Made by a program: the position numbers and the translations under genes. A DNA stretch of 64,000 nt from Desulfocapsa sp. (lineage in GTDB: Bacteria; Desulfobacterota; Desulfobulbia; Desulfobulbales; Desulfocapsaceae): NCBI GenBank assembly GCA_022712895.1, contig JAFLJS010000005.1, forward strand, positions 1 to 64,000, written 5' to 3'. Position 1 is the first letter of the stretch. Every line of letters begins with the position of its first letter. Positions 43,620 through 52,923 of this stretch are shown one piece after another. The notes under the pieces are model-generated. The model made no database searches. It was given only the letters and a program-made list of their open reading frames with translations, and had not been told where the DNA came from.

Positions 43620-45834
43620 ATTCCTTCAGACAGCATCATTGGCAGCAGCCAGTGTACCGTTGTCTAAGGTTGTTTCCGCAAACACAGGTGTCTCCAAATC
43701 AGCACTCGACGCAACGGGTACTGCTGGAGATAAAACTGTTGTAGGTGGAATCTGCGAGATGTGTTTCTGGCGTTGTCAGCTGGTCGGTAAAGTACGTGAC
43801 GGCCGCTTGATGAAGCTTGAAGGAAACCCAAAATCCATTGACAACGGCACTGCAATCTGTGCCCGTGGTAATGCAGGAATTAAACTGCTTTACGATGTGG
43901 ATCGCTTAAAGTACCCCATGAAAAATGTGGGCAAACGTGGCGAGCCGAAATGGAAGCGTATTTCCTGGAAAGAGGCACTCGATGAGTGCGGTTCCAAACT
44001 GAAATCCACAGTGGATAAATACGGTGCCCACGGTATCTGTGTTTTCCCTCATGGTGCTTCAGCTAAATACCCCATGCATTATTTTGAACGAACAGTCGGT
44101 ACCCATAACGTTTCCGAAGCATCTTTCTTCCAGTGTCGTGGTATCCGTGACACAGCCTATGTTGCTACCATTGGTAAAGCTCCGGGTGAGAAGATCGACA
44201 TGCCAAATACCAAAGTTCTTTTCTTTATTGGAGATCATCTTGGTGAAAACGTTCATGTATCACATATCAAGCAGTACGTTCAGGGATTACAGAATGGTGC
44301 GAAACTGATCGTTGCTGATCCACGTTTCTCTGCCGCTGCTGCCAAAGCTGATATCTGGGTTCAGATTAAGCCTGGTACTGATACTGCCTATATGCTCGCT
44401 ATCATGAACTATCTTGTGCAGAACAAGAAGTATGATGCTGACTTTATAGAAGACCACACCTCTGGCTTTGAAGAATTCTCAGAAGCCATTAAAGGATGGA
44501 CCCTTGAGAAAGCAGCCAAAGAATGTGACATTCCTGCTAAGCAGATCAAAGAAGTTGCTGAAATGCTGGCTGCCAATGCACCTAATGTTGCCATTCACCC
44601 TGGTCGCCACGTCTCCTGGCATGGAAACGACTTCCAGCGTGAGCGTGCACTTGCCTGTCTTACCGGTATTCTTGGCGCTTACTATGTCAAAGGTGGCTGG
44701 GTTCCAGCTAAAGGACCAAAAGTAAAAGGTGTCTCCTGGGCCAAGCATGATCACGGCAATGAGTTCAACCTGAACTACAATCAGGAAGAAGACGAAAAGA
44801 TATACACCAACAACCCTCCAGGTACCCCCACAGACCTTATTCGTGACTGTGCAATTTCTGGAAAACCGTATCCAATCAAAAGCTGTGTTGTCTGGGGACA
44901 GAATCCCTTGCAGACAATTCCTAATCAGCAGAAGATGAAGGATCTGTTTAATGCCATGGATTTCGTTATGTGTGTTGATGTTATGCCAACAGATGTAACT
45001 GCATGGGCTGATATTCTCCTTCCAGAGAAGAGTTATCTTGAGCGTCACGATTATATCAAGAAAGGTACCCAATGGGATCTCTCCAAAGAGCATCAGCAGT
45101 ACATTTCTGCCCGTATGCCTCTTGTTGACCCAATGTTTGAACGCAAAGATCAGGTATACATTACCAATGAACTTGCCAAACGTATGGGACATTCAGATGC
45201 GATTCCTGTGAACACCATTGAAGAGATGGTTGATAAGTCTCTTGCCTCAGCCAATCTTTCCCTTGAAAAATTGATTGCTGAAGATGGTATCCATATCCAG
45301 CCCGGAAAAGACCCTTACGGAATCCCAGAGGATTTCGAAGTTTTACTTTTCAATGATGATCTTGAGGATGCTGGGCATCCCGGAGCACCAACATATATTC
45401 CTGTTGAAGAAGTACCCGCAGGATACGCAAGACTGCTTTATGGTCGTTCGCCTGTGCACACCTTCAACAGAAGTCAGAACAACGTTTGGCTGCACAACGC
45501 AATGCCTGACAACCCTGTCTGGCTAAACAACGAAGTTGCTGCTAAAGTTGGTCTTGTTGACGGTGATACCGTAGGTTTTGTAAACAGCGAAGGTGTTGAA
45601 TCAGAGACAACCACAACCGTTAAAGTAACCCCTGGTATCAGAAAAGACTGTGTCTATATGTACCACGGATACGGTAGTGCAAATCCACTGATGACCATAG
45701 GCGTTGGTGCCGGAGTTGATGATCAGGCGCTTATTACCAAGCTTGCTATCGACCCTGAGACCGGTTGTCACGGTATGAGAAACAACTTTGTTAAACTGAT
45801 TAAAAATGGAAAGGTTCTGGATCTTTCAGCCTAA
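43594..45834 (+). CDS. Tat-exported molybdopterin oxidoreductase catalytic subunit (PsrA/PhsA-like)
   Basis: 746 residues. The twin-arginine signal TRRKFLQ (6-12) and following hydrophobic run send it folded to the periplasm. A [4Fe-4S] site is formed by C54-x2-C57-x3-C61-x27-C89. SFFQCRGIRD places Cys181 where PsrA/PhsA-type enzymes have the molybdenum ligand. Later GDHLGENVH, HPGRHVSWHGND and the C-terminal dinucleotide-binding domain (YGRSPVHTFNRSQNN) complete the DMSO-reductase fold. Length fits polysulfide, thiosulfate or similar reductases. Arsenate or tetrathionate reductase subunits are alternatives. AAGGAGG lies eight bases upstream of ATG. Confidence 0.9.
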   Translation: MAFNLTRRKFLQTASLAAASVPLSKVVSANTGVSKSALDATGTAGDKTVVGGICEMCFWRCQLVGKVRDGRLMKLEGNPKSIDNGTAICARGNAGIKLLYDVDRLKYPMKNVGKRGEPKWKRISWKEALDECGSKLKSTVDKYGAHGICVFPHGASAKYPMHYFERTVGTHNVSEASFFQCRGIRDTAYVATIGKAPGEKIDMPNTKVLFFIGDHLGENVHVSHIKQYVQGLQNGAKLIVADPRFSAAAAKADIWVQIKPGTDTAYMLAIMNYLVQNKKYDADFIEDHTSGFEEFSEAIKGWTLEKAAKECDIPAKQIKEVAEMLAANAPNVAIHPGRHVSWHGNDFQRERALACLTGILGAYYVKGGWVPAKGPKVKGVSWAKHDHGNEFNLNYNQEEDEKIYTNNPPGTPTDLIRDCAISGKPYPIKSCVVWGQNPLQTIPNQQKMKDLFNAMDFVMCVDVMPTDVTAWADILLPEKSYLERHDYIKKGTQWDLSKEHQQYISARMPLVDPMFERKDQVYITNELAKRMGHSDAIPVNTIEEMVDKSLASANLSLEKLIAEDGIHIQPGKDPYGIPEDFEVLLFNDDLEDAGHPGAPTYIPVEEVPAGYARLLYGRSPVHTFNRSQNNVWLHNAMPDNPVWLNNEVAAKVGLVDGDTVGFVNSEGVESETTTTVKVTPGIRKDCVYMYHGYGSANPLMTIGVGAGVDDQALITKLAIDPETGCHGMRNNFVKLIKNGKVLDLSA

Positions 45835-45858
45835 CAACTTTCTAGGAGGATATATTCA

Positions 45859-46668
45859 ATGCAATATGGAATGATCATAGATCTGGAACGCTGTGTGGGT
45901 TGCCATGCATGCACCATTGCCTGTAGGGCAGAATGGGAAGTTCCGGTTCCTTATCAACGTAACTGGGTTAAACGTCTTGGTCCAACCATGACCGACGACG
46001 GTATGGCCGCTACATACTACCCTGGTCTTTGTAACCACTGCGATGCACCACCATGTGTGGATGAATGCCCCGCAGATCAGGTTGAAAAGACTTTTAAAGA
46101 TGCCAAGTCCGGCAAAACCAAAACCATGACCGTTTCCGCTACCTGGAAAGACCCATTTGATGGTTCTGTTCAGGTTGACAAGGATCGTTGTCTTGGCTGT
46201 GGTGCATGTGCTGACGCCTGTCCTTATGGTGCCCGCTACGTAAACCCTGCGATGGCTGATGATAACAGTGAAGGTAAGGTCGACAAATGTACTTACTGCA
46301 AACCTCGTGTTGAGCAAGGTCTTGAACCAGCATGTGTTCAAACCTGTATCGCAGACGCCCGTATTTTTGGCGACCTCGATGATCCAAACTCAGAAGTTGC
46401 AAAGTATGTGAAGAAAGGTGCCAAAGGCCTGGAAGTAAGTGATGGCAAAATTGGACCAAACTCCAGATACTACGGAACCAAGAAAGACATGGGTCTGCTT
46501 TTCACTGACTACACTCCACAATTAGCTGACATGGGTAGCGTTAAACGCCGTGCCATGATGGCTTCCATGGTGAAACCTGCCATGAGAAAAGCAAAAGATA
46601 TCGGCATGCTTGGTATTGCTGGTGCTCTGCTTGTGAAGGGACTGTCTGAGAATGAGAACAACAAGTAA
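45859..46668 (+). CDS. four-cluster ferredoxin electron-transfer subunit (PsrB-like)
   Basis: 269 residues with sixteen cysteines in four cluster motifs: RCVGCHACTIAC (12-22), LCNHCDAPPCVDEC, RCLGCGACADAC, and KCTYCK with ACVQTC. That is the PsrB/PhsB/DmsB pattern and would wire the catalytic subunit to a quinol or cytochrome partner. It has no Tat signal of its own, so it would be co-exported with the catalytic subunit. The C-tail has a short apolar stretch (GMLGIAGALLVKG), perhaps a membrane contact. AGGAGG precedes ATG. No NrfD-type anchor gene follows; a strong terminator does. Confidence 0.92.
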   Translation: MQYGMIIDLERCVGCHACTIACRAEWEVPVPYQRNWVKRLGPTMTDDGMAATYYPGLCNHCDAPPCVDECPADQVEKTFKDAKSGKTKTMTVSATWKDPFDGSVQVDKDRCLGCGACADACPYGARYVNPAMADDNSEGKVDKCTYCKPRVEQGLEPACVQTCIADARIFGDLDDPNSEVAKYVKKGAKGLEVSDGKIGPNSRYYGTKKDMGLLFTDYTPQLADMGSVKRRAMMASMVKPAMRKAKDIGMLGIAGALLVKGLSENENNK

Positions 46669-46695
46669 GATCTGTTTTTAGACTTATAGTACGGC

Positions 46696-46738
46696 AAAAA
46701 GGGTTACTGATTTTTTTTAATCAGTAACCCTTTTTTTT
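46696..46738 (+). terminator. strong intrinsic terminator after the molybdoenzyme operon
   Basis: AAGGGTTACTGATT and AATCAGTAACCCTT form a perfect 14-bp stem with a T6 loop, followed by eight Ts. It closes the operon 27 bases past the ferredoxin-subunit stop. Confidence 0.95.
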
Positions 46739-46873
46739 ATTTTTTAAAAGATGGACATTAACCATCGAATATTAAAAACAAAAATGAAGAGAATAAAATC
46801 CGAAATTCTCTTCACCAATGAGACATAAAAGGTTGCCCTTCAATCAATATTCATCTTTGCAAGATCTTTGTTC

Positions 46874-47134
46874 TCAAGAATAGATAAAAACAAATCGATC
46901 ATCATCAAATGAAATCCGCAGTCGCCCTTCATGATTCCGACCATACACCTCCCAGGCGGCTTCTCCCTCGAACTCACATTTCAAACAACAAGGCGAATGT
47001 TTGCCCTTTTCTCGGTCACACCACGATACCAGTGTAGCAAACTCATTTTCTTTCTCTGCTATCAAACGGCCAGTCTCTTTGGCCTGCTCAAAGTCGAGCT
47101 GATATCCTTCAACACTAAAATTAACTCTCTGCAT
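46874..47134 (-). CDS. AF1514-like (DUF5619-type) small protein
   Basis: 86 residues, compact alpha/beta: VEGYQLDFEQAKETGRLIAE, then FATLVSWCDREKGKHSPCCLKCEFEG (Cys pairs CC and CxxC-like KC), and WEVYGRNHEGRLRISFDDDRFVFIYS. From memory this matches small 'AF1514 family' proteins of archaea and sulfate reducers, of unknown function. The cysteines might bind metal. Its start overlaps the response-regulator stop by 14 bases, so they are co-transcribed. Confidence 0.55.
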   Translation of the reverse strand: MQRVNFSVEGYQLDFEQAKETGRLIAEKENEFATLVSWCDREKGKHSPCCLKCEFEGEAAWEVYGRNHEGRLRISFDDDRFVFIYS

Positions 47135-48551
47135 TATTTCTCTCTGCCTCCTGTTTCAAACGCCAGTTAAGAGCCTGCCTTGTAATACCAAGCATCTGGG
47201 CTGCAATTGCCTGATTGTTTTGAGACCGGTTCAAAGCCTCATGGACCAACAGACGTCCGGATTCTTTTAATGTTGGCAAGGTATCCAAAACACCAAAAAC
47301 AGTCTCTCCTTCAGCAGGGCCAGTAACAATCTCAGTCTTACCGCATCTGTTTTCGATATATTCTTTAAACACATCCATACTCAATGTTCGACTCTGATGT
47401 TTAGAAAGGGCATCAAAAACCATTGATTGCAGTTCTCTGACATTACCAGGATAATTATACGTGCCAAGGAGCATTGCAAGTTCATTGGGATAGGCAGGTT
47501 TCTTTTTACCGAGGCGTGCTGCCGCTTCTTCAAGGAAAAAGTCAATAAGAAGAGGAAGATCATCCAAACGATCACGCAGGGGTGGAATATGGATATGATG
47601 GGTTCGCAGTCTGAAGAAAAGATCCTGCCGGAATTCGCCTGATTCCTGCAATGAATCCAAATCTCTGTGGGTGGCAAAAATCATCCGCACATTGGTACTT
47701 CGCGAGATATCAGAACCCAGCGCATAATACTCACGCTCCTGAATCAATCGCAGAAGTTTTACTTGAGAGGCTGGTGTTAAATCACCTATTTCATCGAGGA
47801 AGATACTCCCGTCTGCTCCTGCTGCTATCAGACCTTTTCGACTCTGGTCAGCTCCTGAGAATGCCCCTTTGGTATGACCAAACAGGGTATCTGCAAGCAT
47901 ATCACCGTCAAGTCCGGCAATATTTACACCGACAAACTCACCACTCCTCCCGGAAAGCGTGTGTACTGCACGGGCAAACAACTCTTTCCCCGACCCGGTT
48001 TCTCCGGTGATAAGCACTGATTCACTGGTGGTGGCAATGGATTCGATATACTGAAATATCGTCCGCATAGTCTTGTTATGGGTAATTATATGAGAAAATG
48101 CTTCGGGATGATTGAGCTGATCCTTTAAAAAATGTTCTTTTAACGAGCTATTTTCCCGGCGTAACATACCAAGATCAATTGCACGTTTTACACCTGTTAC
48201 TAAACGTGATTCTTCAGAAACTTTGGTGAAGAAATCATACGCACCAAGTTTCATACAGGACACAGCCGTTTCCACCTGATCAAGGCCGGTAATAATGATC
48301 ACCGGAATTTCAGGATAGTCTTTTATAACCATCGGTAACAACTCATCCCCTGTGATATGTGGCATGGTAAGATCCAGCACCAGAACGCTATAAGACTGCT
48401 GCTCCAACAGTGCCATAACTTCTCTGGAATCATTACAGGTTTCAACATGATTGATCCCGGCAGAGTGTAGAGTAAGGCTGAATGTATTCAGCCAGGGGTT
48501 TTCATCATCTACCAGTAATACCGGTAAGGAAGGGTAACGTGTTTTAACCAT
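47121..48551 (-). CDS. sigma-54-dependent response regulator
   Basis: A 476-residue NtrC-type regulator. The receiver has DDE15-17, phospho-acceptor Asp60 in LVLDLTMP, Thr88 and Lys110. The AAA+ domain has Walker A GETGSGKE around residues 183-190; the sigma-54 contact loop reads GAFSGA in place of GAFTGA, and Walker B reads GSIFLDEIGD. The C-terminal Fis-type helix-turn-helix is NNQAIAAQMLGITRQALNWRL. It lies 39 bases downstream of a sensor kinase gene, its likely partner. The divergent molybdoenzyme operon is a possible target, though its promoter looks sigma-70-like. Confidence 0.93.
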   Translation of the reverse strand: MVKTRYPSLPVLLVDDENPWLNTFSLTLHSAGINHVETCNDSREVMALLEQQSYSVLVLDLTMPHITGDELLPMVIKDYPEIPVIIITGLDQVETAVSCMKLGAYDFFTKVSEESRLVTGVKRAIDLGMLRRENSSLKEHFLKDQLNHPEAFSHIITHNKTMRTIFQYIESIATTSESVLITGETGSGKELFARAVHTLSGRSGEFVGVNIAGLDGDMLADTLFGHTKGAFSGADQSRKGLIAAGADGSIFLDEIGDLTPASQVKLLRLIQEREYYALGSDISRSTNVRMIFATHRDLDSLQESGEFRQDLFFRLRTHHIHIPPLRDRLDDLPLLIDFFLEEAAARLGKKKPAYPNELAMLLGTYNYPGNVRELQSMVFDALSKHQSRTLSMDVFKEYIENRCGKTEIVTGPAEGETVFGVLDTLPTLKESGRLLVHEALNRSQNNQAIAAQMLGITRQALNWRLKQEAERNNAES

Positions 48552-48590
48552 AATGTATTATTTCCGAATTCTGTATGGGTTATTTTACTT

Positions 48591-50906
48591 TTATTTTTCT
48601 TTATCATGAACGGCTGGAAAAACAATTACAACCTGCGTTCCAACACCAAGCTCAGAGCTGAAGTTCATAAGACCATTATGCTCTTTGACAATTCCTGCAG
48701 AAACAGAAAGCCCAAGTCCTGTCCCGCCCATGGTTCGTTTGGTGGTGAAAAATGGATCTGTCACCTGTTGTAAGTCTTCAGGTGCAATACCAGTTCCCTC
48801 ATCGGAAATACTGACTTCGACTCCATCCACCTGTGCATTATACCTTGTGGAAATAGTCAAGGATTTCTCAGTATTTTCTATTGCTTCCAGACTATTTTGA
48901 ATCAGATTGATCACGACCTGAGATAAACGCTGTTTATTGCCTTTCACCATAAGGTCTTCTTTGGCATAGTGCGTCACAAAACGCCGTGTTCGTTTTTGAA
49001 TCGTATTGGACGTGAGGCGTACTGCTGAGATCACAGCATCATTAATATTCACCTCTTCCATCTGTCCACTTGTTTCATGCCTGGCATAATCCTTTAACTC
49101 TACAACAATCTGTTTTATGCGAACAGCAGACTCCTCCAGCTCCATACATATTCGAGGGAGATGGTTGCGCATTGTTGAATACTCGATTCCGGCAATGGAA
49201 AAATCTCCATTTTCCTCATAAAATTCATCGAGGATCGGTTTTACACTCTCCCAAGATCTGGCAAGAATAGGAACATTGAGCAATGCTATGGAATTGGGAT
49301 TGTTAATCTCATGCGCAACACCTGACACTAACAGTCCAAGTGAAATCATTTTATCAGCCTGTTGTAATTGCTGGCGCTGGGTTTTTGCTTTGTCTTCCAC
49401 ACGTTTTCTTTCGCTGATGTCACGAACAATCCAGATTGCATGCCACTGTCCTTTTATGGTCGTGGAAGAGAGCGATAATTCCACATAGACATCGGTTCCA
49501 TTTTTATTTCGTGCAATCAGCTCAACAGTTCTTGCAAAACTGGAACCGGATTCCACCTGTTCCAGTGGTTTTACCGTAAGATCCTCACCTTCTCGTCGTG
49601 GATCAATAAGCGCATGAATGGGGTGCCCCATTGCCTCTTTATCCGAGAAGCCAAAGAGAGTGGCTGCGGCCTCATTCCAGTAGGTGATATTCCCACCATG
49701 ATTCATCAAAATAATACCGTCAAGTGCAGAACCAGTAAGACTTCGAAACTTATCTTCACTCTCTCGCAAGGAAATCTCAGCGTCATTTCTGGCATCACAT
49801 ATCTCACTGTATCGTTTCGACAAACCGGTCAGATCAACAGCAAGTTTCTTAATTTCAAGGGGACCATTCCAGTCGAATGTGACCTGCCGCTCATTATTAA
49901 TGATATGATGCAGGCCAACGAGTAGATCCTTTTGGAGAAATTCAAGGCGGGCCGCAATCCATTTTGCCGAGATAAATACAAGGATAGACATAATTGAAAA
50001 GATCACCAACACAGAGATGATCATGTTCATCTTCCATTTTTTCATGGCAGATTCATCAACCAATGTACCAACCCACATAACCGCCTGCTGCTCACGGTTA
50101 AAGACCAGAGGCATCCAGGCAATTTTATTTTGATTTTTCCCGGATAAAATAAGAGGATCTGTAGTTTCCATAACCCTCAGTCCAGGAAACTCCTGAAAGG
50201 CATTACAGTCCGTATCAGGCCCACTGAATTCTAGATCAATAGGTTCATCAGCACGACACCCTCGAAGGTAGGAACCATCATCGGTAACCCAGTATGAATC
50301 CATAAAGTCCCGCAAGAACTGTGACATATCAACACGCAACAGCATGACACCCATTGTTATACCGCCTTCCGTTACCACAGGCGTTGACATAATCAGTTCG
50401 TATTCATCATTGCGAGTTCTGTGAAAGGGGTCACTTTTGTGGTCAACAAGTTTTACCAATACATGATCTTCTTTCACAGCCAAAGAGTCTTCAAGAAACA
50501 GGTGCCCCTTATGATTTTCTGAAAACTCAGGTTTCATAAACTGGTTATCACGACGATGGATGGAAAGAAGCTCAACCCCTTCAGCATCAATCAACATAAA
50601 TCCTTTCACCTGATCGTCGTTGCCAAACCAGTGTTTCATTACCTTCGACAGCGTTTTCACCTCAGAAGAATCTTCAAGGGTGGCAAGTGCTGCCGGCAGA
50701 GTTGCCGAACGAATCAAACTTTTTTTCAAACACCTGATTCTGGCATTTAATTGTGTTAAACCAACATGAGAACGGGCCTGTGTTTCAAGCTCAGAAGCAT
50801 ATTCGAGGCGTTCAATGGTTTTAGGAAGACTCAATGCTGCCAAGATAAGAACAGGAAAAAGGCCCAGGGCGATGACCACAAGGAAGATAAAACTACGGAT
50901 TTTCAT
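48591..50906 (-). CDS. membrane PAS sensor histidine kinase
   Basis: About 771 residues. A helix at the N-terminus (FIFLVVIALGLFPVLILAAL) and another around 300 (MIISVLVIFSIMSILVFIS) enclose a periplasmic sensor of about 260 residues, probably of the double-Cache type. A HAMP-like linker and a PAS domain (LDGIILMNHGGNITYWNEAAATLFGF) follow, then the phospho-acceptor helix GLLVSGVAHEINNP and the ATPase boxes NLIQNSLEAIEN, DEGTGI, TGLGLSV. ATG at 50906 is chosen; a TTG at 50960 is in frame. Partner of the regulator directly downstream. Confidence 0.9.
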   Translation of the reverse strand: MKIRSFIFLVVIALGLFPVLILAALSLPKTIERLEYASELETQARSHVGLTQLNARIRCLKKSLIRSATLPAALATLEDSSEVKTLSKVMKHWFGNDDQVKGFMLIDAEGVELLSIHRRDNQFMKPEFSENHKGHLFLEDSLAVKEDHVLVKLVDHKSDPFHRTRNDEYELIMSTPVVTEGGITMGVMLLRVDMSQFLRDFMDSYWVTDDGSYLRGCRADEPIDLEFSGPDTDCNAFQEFPGLRVMETTDPLILSGKNQNKIAWMPLVFNREQQAVMWVGTLVDESAMKKWKMNMIISVLVIFSIMSILVFISAKWIAARLEFLQKDLLVGLHHIINNERQVTFDWNGPLEIKKLAVDLTGLSKRYSEICDARNDAEISLRESEDKFRSLTGSALDGIILMNHGGNITYWNEAAATLFGFSDKEAMGHPIHALIDPRREGEDLTVKPLEQVESGSSFARTVELIARNKNGTDVYVELSLSSTTIKGQWHAIWIVRDISERKRVEDKAKTQRQQLQQADKMISLGLLVSGVAHEINNPNSIALLNVPILARSWESVKPILDEFYEENGDFSIAGIEYSTMRNHLPRICMELEESAVRIKQIVVELKDYARHETSGQMEEVNINDAVISAVRLTSNTIQKRTRRFVTHYAKEDLMVKGNKQRLSQVVINLIQNSLEAIENTEKSLTISTRYNAQVDGVEVSISDEGTGIAPEDLQQVTDPFFTTKRTMGGTGLGLSVSAGIVKEHNGLMNFSSELGVGTQVVIVFPAVHDKEK

Positions 50907-51118
50907 ACAGGAAGACACTCCGAGGATAAACACATGGTAAAGTTTTTTTGCTAATTGCAACCATAGTAGCAGATTCTCTTAACATTTCAAGTCATAGCAC
51001 ATAACCGTAGCTATTTCCAAAAGCACATCCATTCAATCTTTTCTTTTACCTGATTTCAGATTAGTATGGCCTGAATTTCTCAAATACAGTGATACCATCA
51101 ATTACAAGGACAACTATT

Positions 51119-52801
51119 ATGAGTGTAGATGATAAAAAGGTCATTTATTCAATGATCAAAGTCAGTAAGTTTTATGACGATAAACCGGTACTTAAGGATA
51201 TTTCTCTCTCCTATTTTTATGGTGCTAAAATTGGTGTCCTTGGACTCAATGGCTCTGGTAAAAGTAGCCTGCTGCGTATCCTAGCTGGTCTTGACACAGA
51301 ATTTAACGGTGAAACGACAATTTCCCCTGGCCTTACCGTTGATTACCTACCGCAGGAGCCTAAACTTGATCCGACCAAAACCATCAAGCAGATAGTTGAG
51401 GAAGGTGTTCAGGATACTGTTGATCTTCTCAACGAATTCAATGAAATTAATGAAAAATTTGCAGAGCCCATGGATGATGATGCCATGCAGGCACTCATAG
51501 AGCGCCAAGGTGAAGTCCAGGATAAACTCGACACACTAGATGCCTGGGATCTCGACTCCAAACTTGAGATGGCCATGGATGCCCTGCGTTGCCCCCCATC
51601 GGACTCAACCTGCGACCATCTGTCAGGCGGCGAGCAAAGACGTGTTGCCTTGTGTAGAATTCTGCTGAAGAAGCCTGATATTCTGCTGCTTGATGAACCG
51701 ACAAACCACCTTGACGCAGAATCTGTAGCCTGGCTTGAACAACATCTACAGCAGTATGAGGGTACCGTCATAGCCGTTACTCATGACAGATATTTTCTTG
51801 ATAATGTTGCGGGCTGGATTCTTGAGCTTGATAGAGGCATTGGTATCCCCTGGAAAGGCAATTATTCGTCTTGGCTGGAGCAGAAAGAAAAACGTCTGGC
51901 GACAGAAGAGAAGAAGGAATCCAGTCGTCGAAAGACTCTGCAGCGGGAACTTGAATGGATCAAGATGTCACCCAAAGGCAGACGCTCCAAATCGAAAGCA
52001 CGCATCAGTTCCTACGACAAACTAATGGGACAGGAGACCGATAAACTCGCCAACGACCTTCAGATTTTCATTCCCCCCGGACCACGCCTTGGTAAGGTTG
52101 TAATCGAGGCTGATCACATAAAAAAAGCATTTGGTGATCGTTTACTTGTTGAAGATATGACGTTCAGTCTACCTGCCGGAGGGATTGTCGGGATCATCGG
52201 TCCAAACGGAGCTGGTAAATCAACATTATTTAAGATGATTATCGGTGAAGATACACCCGACGAAGGGTCTATTCGACTAGGTGACACCGTCAAGCTTGGT
52301 TACGTTGATCAGAGTCGTGACAGCCTTGACCCGGAGTCGACCATCTGGGAAGCAATTTCTGAAGGTCAGGAAACTATCTGGCTTGGAACAAAAGAAATCA
52401 ACTCCCGTGCCTATGTTGGAAAATTTAACTTTGGCGGCTCTGACCAGCAGAAAAAAGTAGGACTCCTTTCAGGTGGACAGCGAAACCGTGTCCATCTTGC
52501 AAAAATGCTTAAAGGTGGAGGCAATGTACTGCTCCTTGATGAACCCACCAATGATCTCGATGTCAACACGCTGCGTGCCCTGGAAGAAGCTCTTGATAAC
52601 TTCGGTGGCTGCGCTGTGGTTATCAGCCATGACAGATGGTTTCTTGATCGTATCGCCACCCATATTTTAGCATTTGAAGGTGATTCAAAAGTGGTCTGGT
52701 TTGAAGGTAATTACTCTGATTATGAAAAAGATCGTAAAAAACGCCTTGGTGCCAAGGCCGACCAGCCACACCGGATTAAGTATCGTCAATTAACTCGATA
52801 A
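51119..52801 (+). CDS. ettA: EttA-like ABC-F ATPase (translational throttle)
   Basis: About 560 residues, two ABC ATPase domains in one chain without membrane segments. First: GLNGSGKSSLLRIL, LSGGEQRRVALCRIL, LLLDEPTNHLD. Second: GPNGAGKSTLFKMI, LSGGQRNRVHLAKML, LLLDEPTNDLD. The arm insert and linker are of the EttA type (KEKRLATEEKKESSRRKTLQ). These proteins bind the ribosomal E-site and adjust initiation to energy level. ATG at 51119 follows AAGGA; an earlier ATG at 51089 is less likely. Confidence 0.93.
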   Translation: MSVDDKKVIYSMIKVSKFYDDKPVLKDISLSYFYGAKIGVLGLNGSGKSSLLRILAGLDTEFNGETTISPGLTVDYLPQEPKLDPTKTIKQIVEEGVQDTVDLLNEFNEINEKFAEPMDDDAMQALIERQGEVQDKLDTLDAWDLDSKLEMAMDALRCPPSDSTCDHLSGGEQRRVALCRILLKKPDILLLDEPTNHLDAESVAWLEQHLQQYEGTVIAVTHDRYFLDNVAGWILELDRGIGIPWKGNYSSWLEQKEKRLATEEKKESSRRKTLQRELEWIKMSPKGRRSKSKARISSYDKLMGQETDKLANDLQIFIPPGPRLGKVVIEADHIKKAFGDRLLVEDMTFSLPAGGIVGIIGPNGAGKSTLFKMIIGEDTPDEGSIRLGDTVKLGYVDQSRDSLDPESTIWEAISEGQETIWLGTKEINSRAYVGKFNFGGSDQQKKVGLLSGGQRNRVHLAKMLKGGGNVLLLDEPTNDLDVNTLRALEEALDNFGGCAVVISHDRWFLDRIATHILAFEGDSKVVWFEGNYSDYEKDRKKRLGAKADQPHRIKYRQLTR

Positions 52802-52850
52802 ATTTTTCTGCCTGTTTTTGTCGTTAGCACCCCGGCATGCCTGTTATGGG

Positions 52851-52900
52851 ACGGCAGAGTCATTCAGGTGATTCTGCCGTGTCTGTTTCTACAGACACGG
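52851..52900. other. two overlapping hairpins between convergent genes
   Basis: ACGGCAGAGTCA/TGATTCTGCCGT (one mismatch, loop TTCAGG) and CCGTGTCTGT/ACAGACACGG (perfect 10 bp, loop TTCT) share the bases CCGT at 52877-52880, so only one can form at a time. No T run follows on either side. Probably bidirectional transcript ends for ettA and the hybrid kinase. Confidence 0.5.
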
Positions 52901-52923
52901 TAAAAGCCCAGTGCCAGGCGTTA

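Noticed and set aside
44479-45192. A 237-codon antisense frame inside the molybdoenzyme gene
   Set aside because: It is fully within a well-conserved coding region, and its translation is Cys/Phe-rich without motifs, as expected for an antisense shadow.
43594-45834. Selenocysteine at the molybdenum ligand
   Set aside because: The reading frame is continuous with no internal TGA, and the ligand position holds an ordinary cysteine codon.
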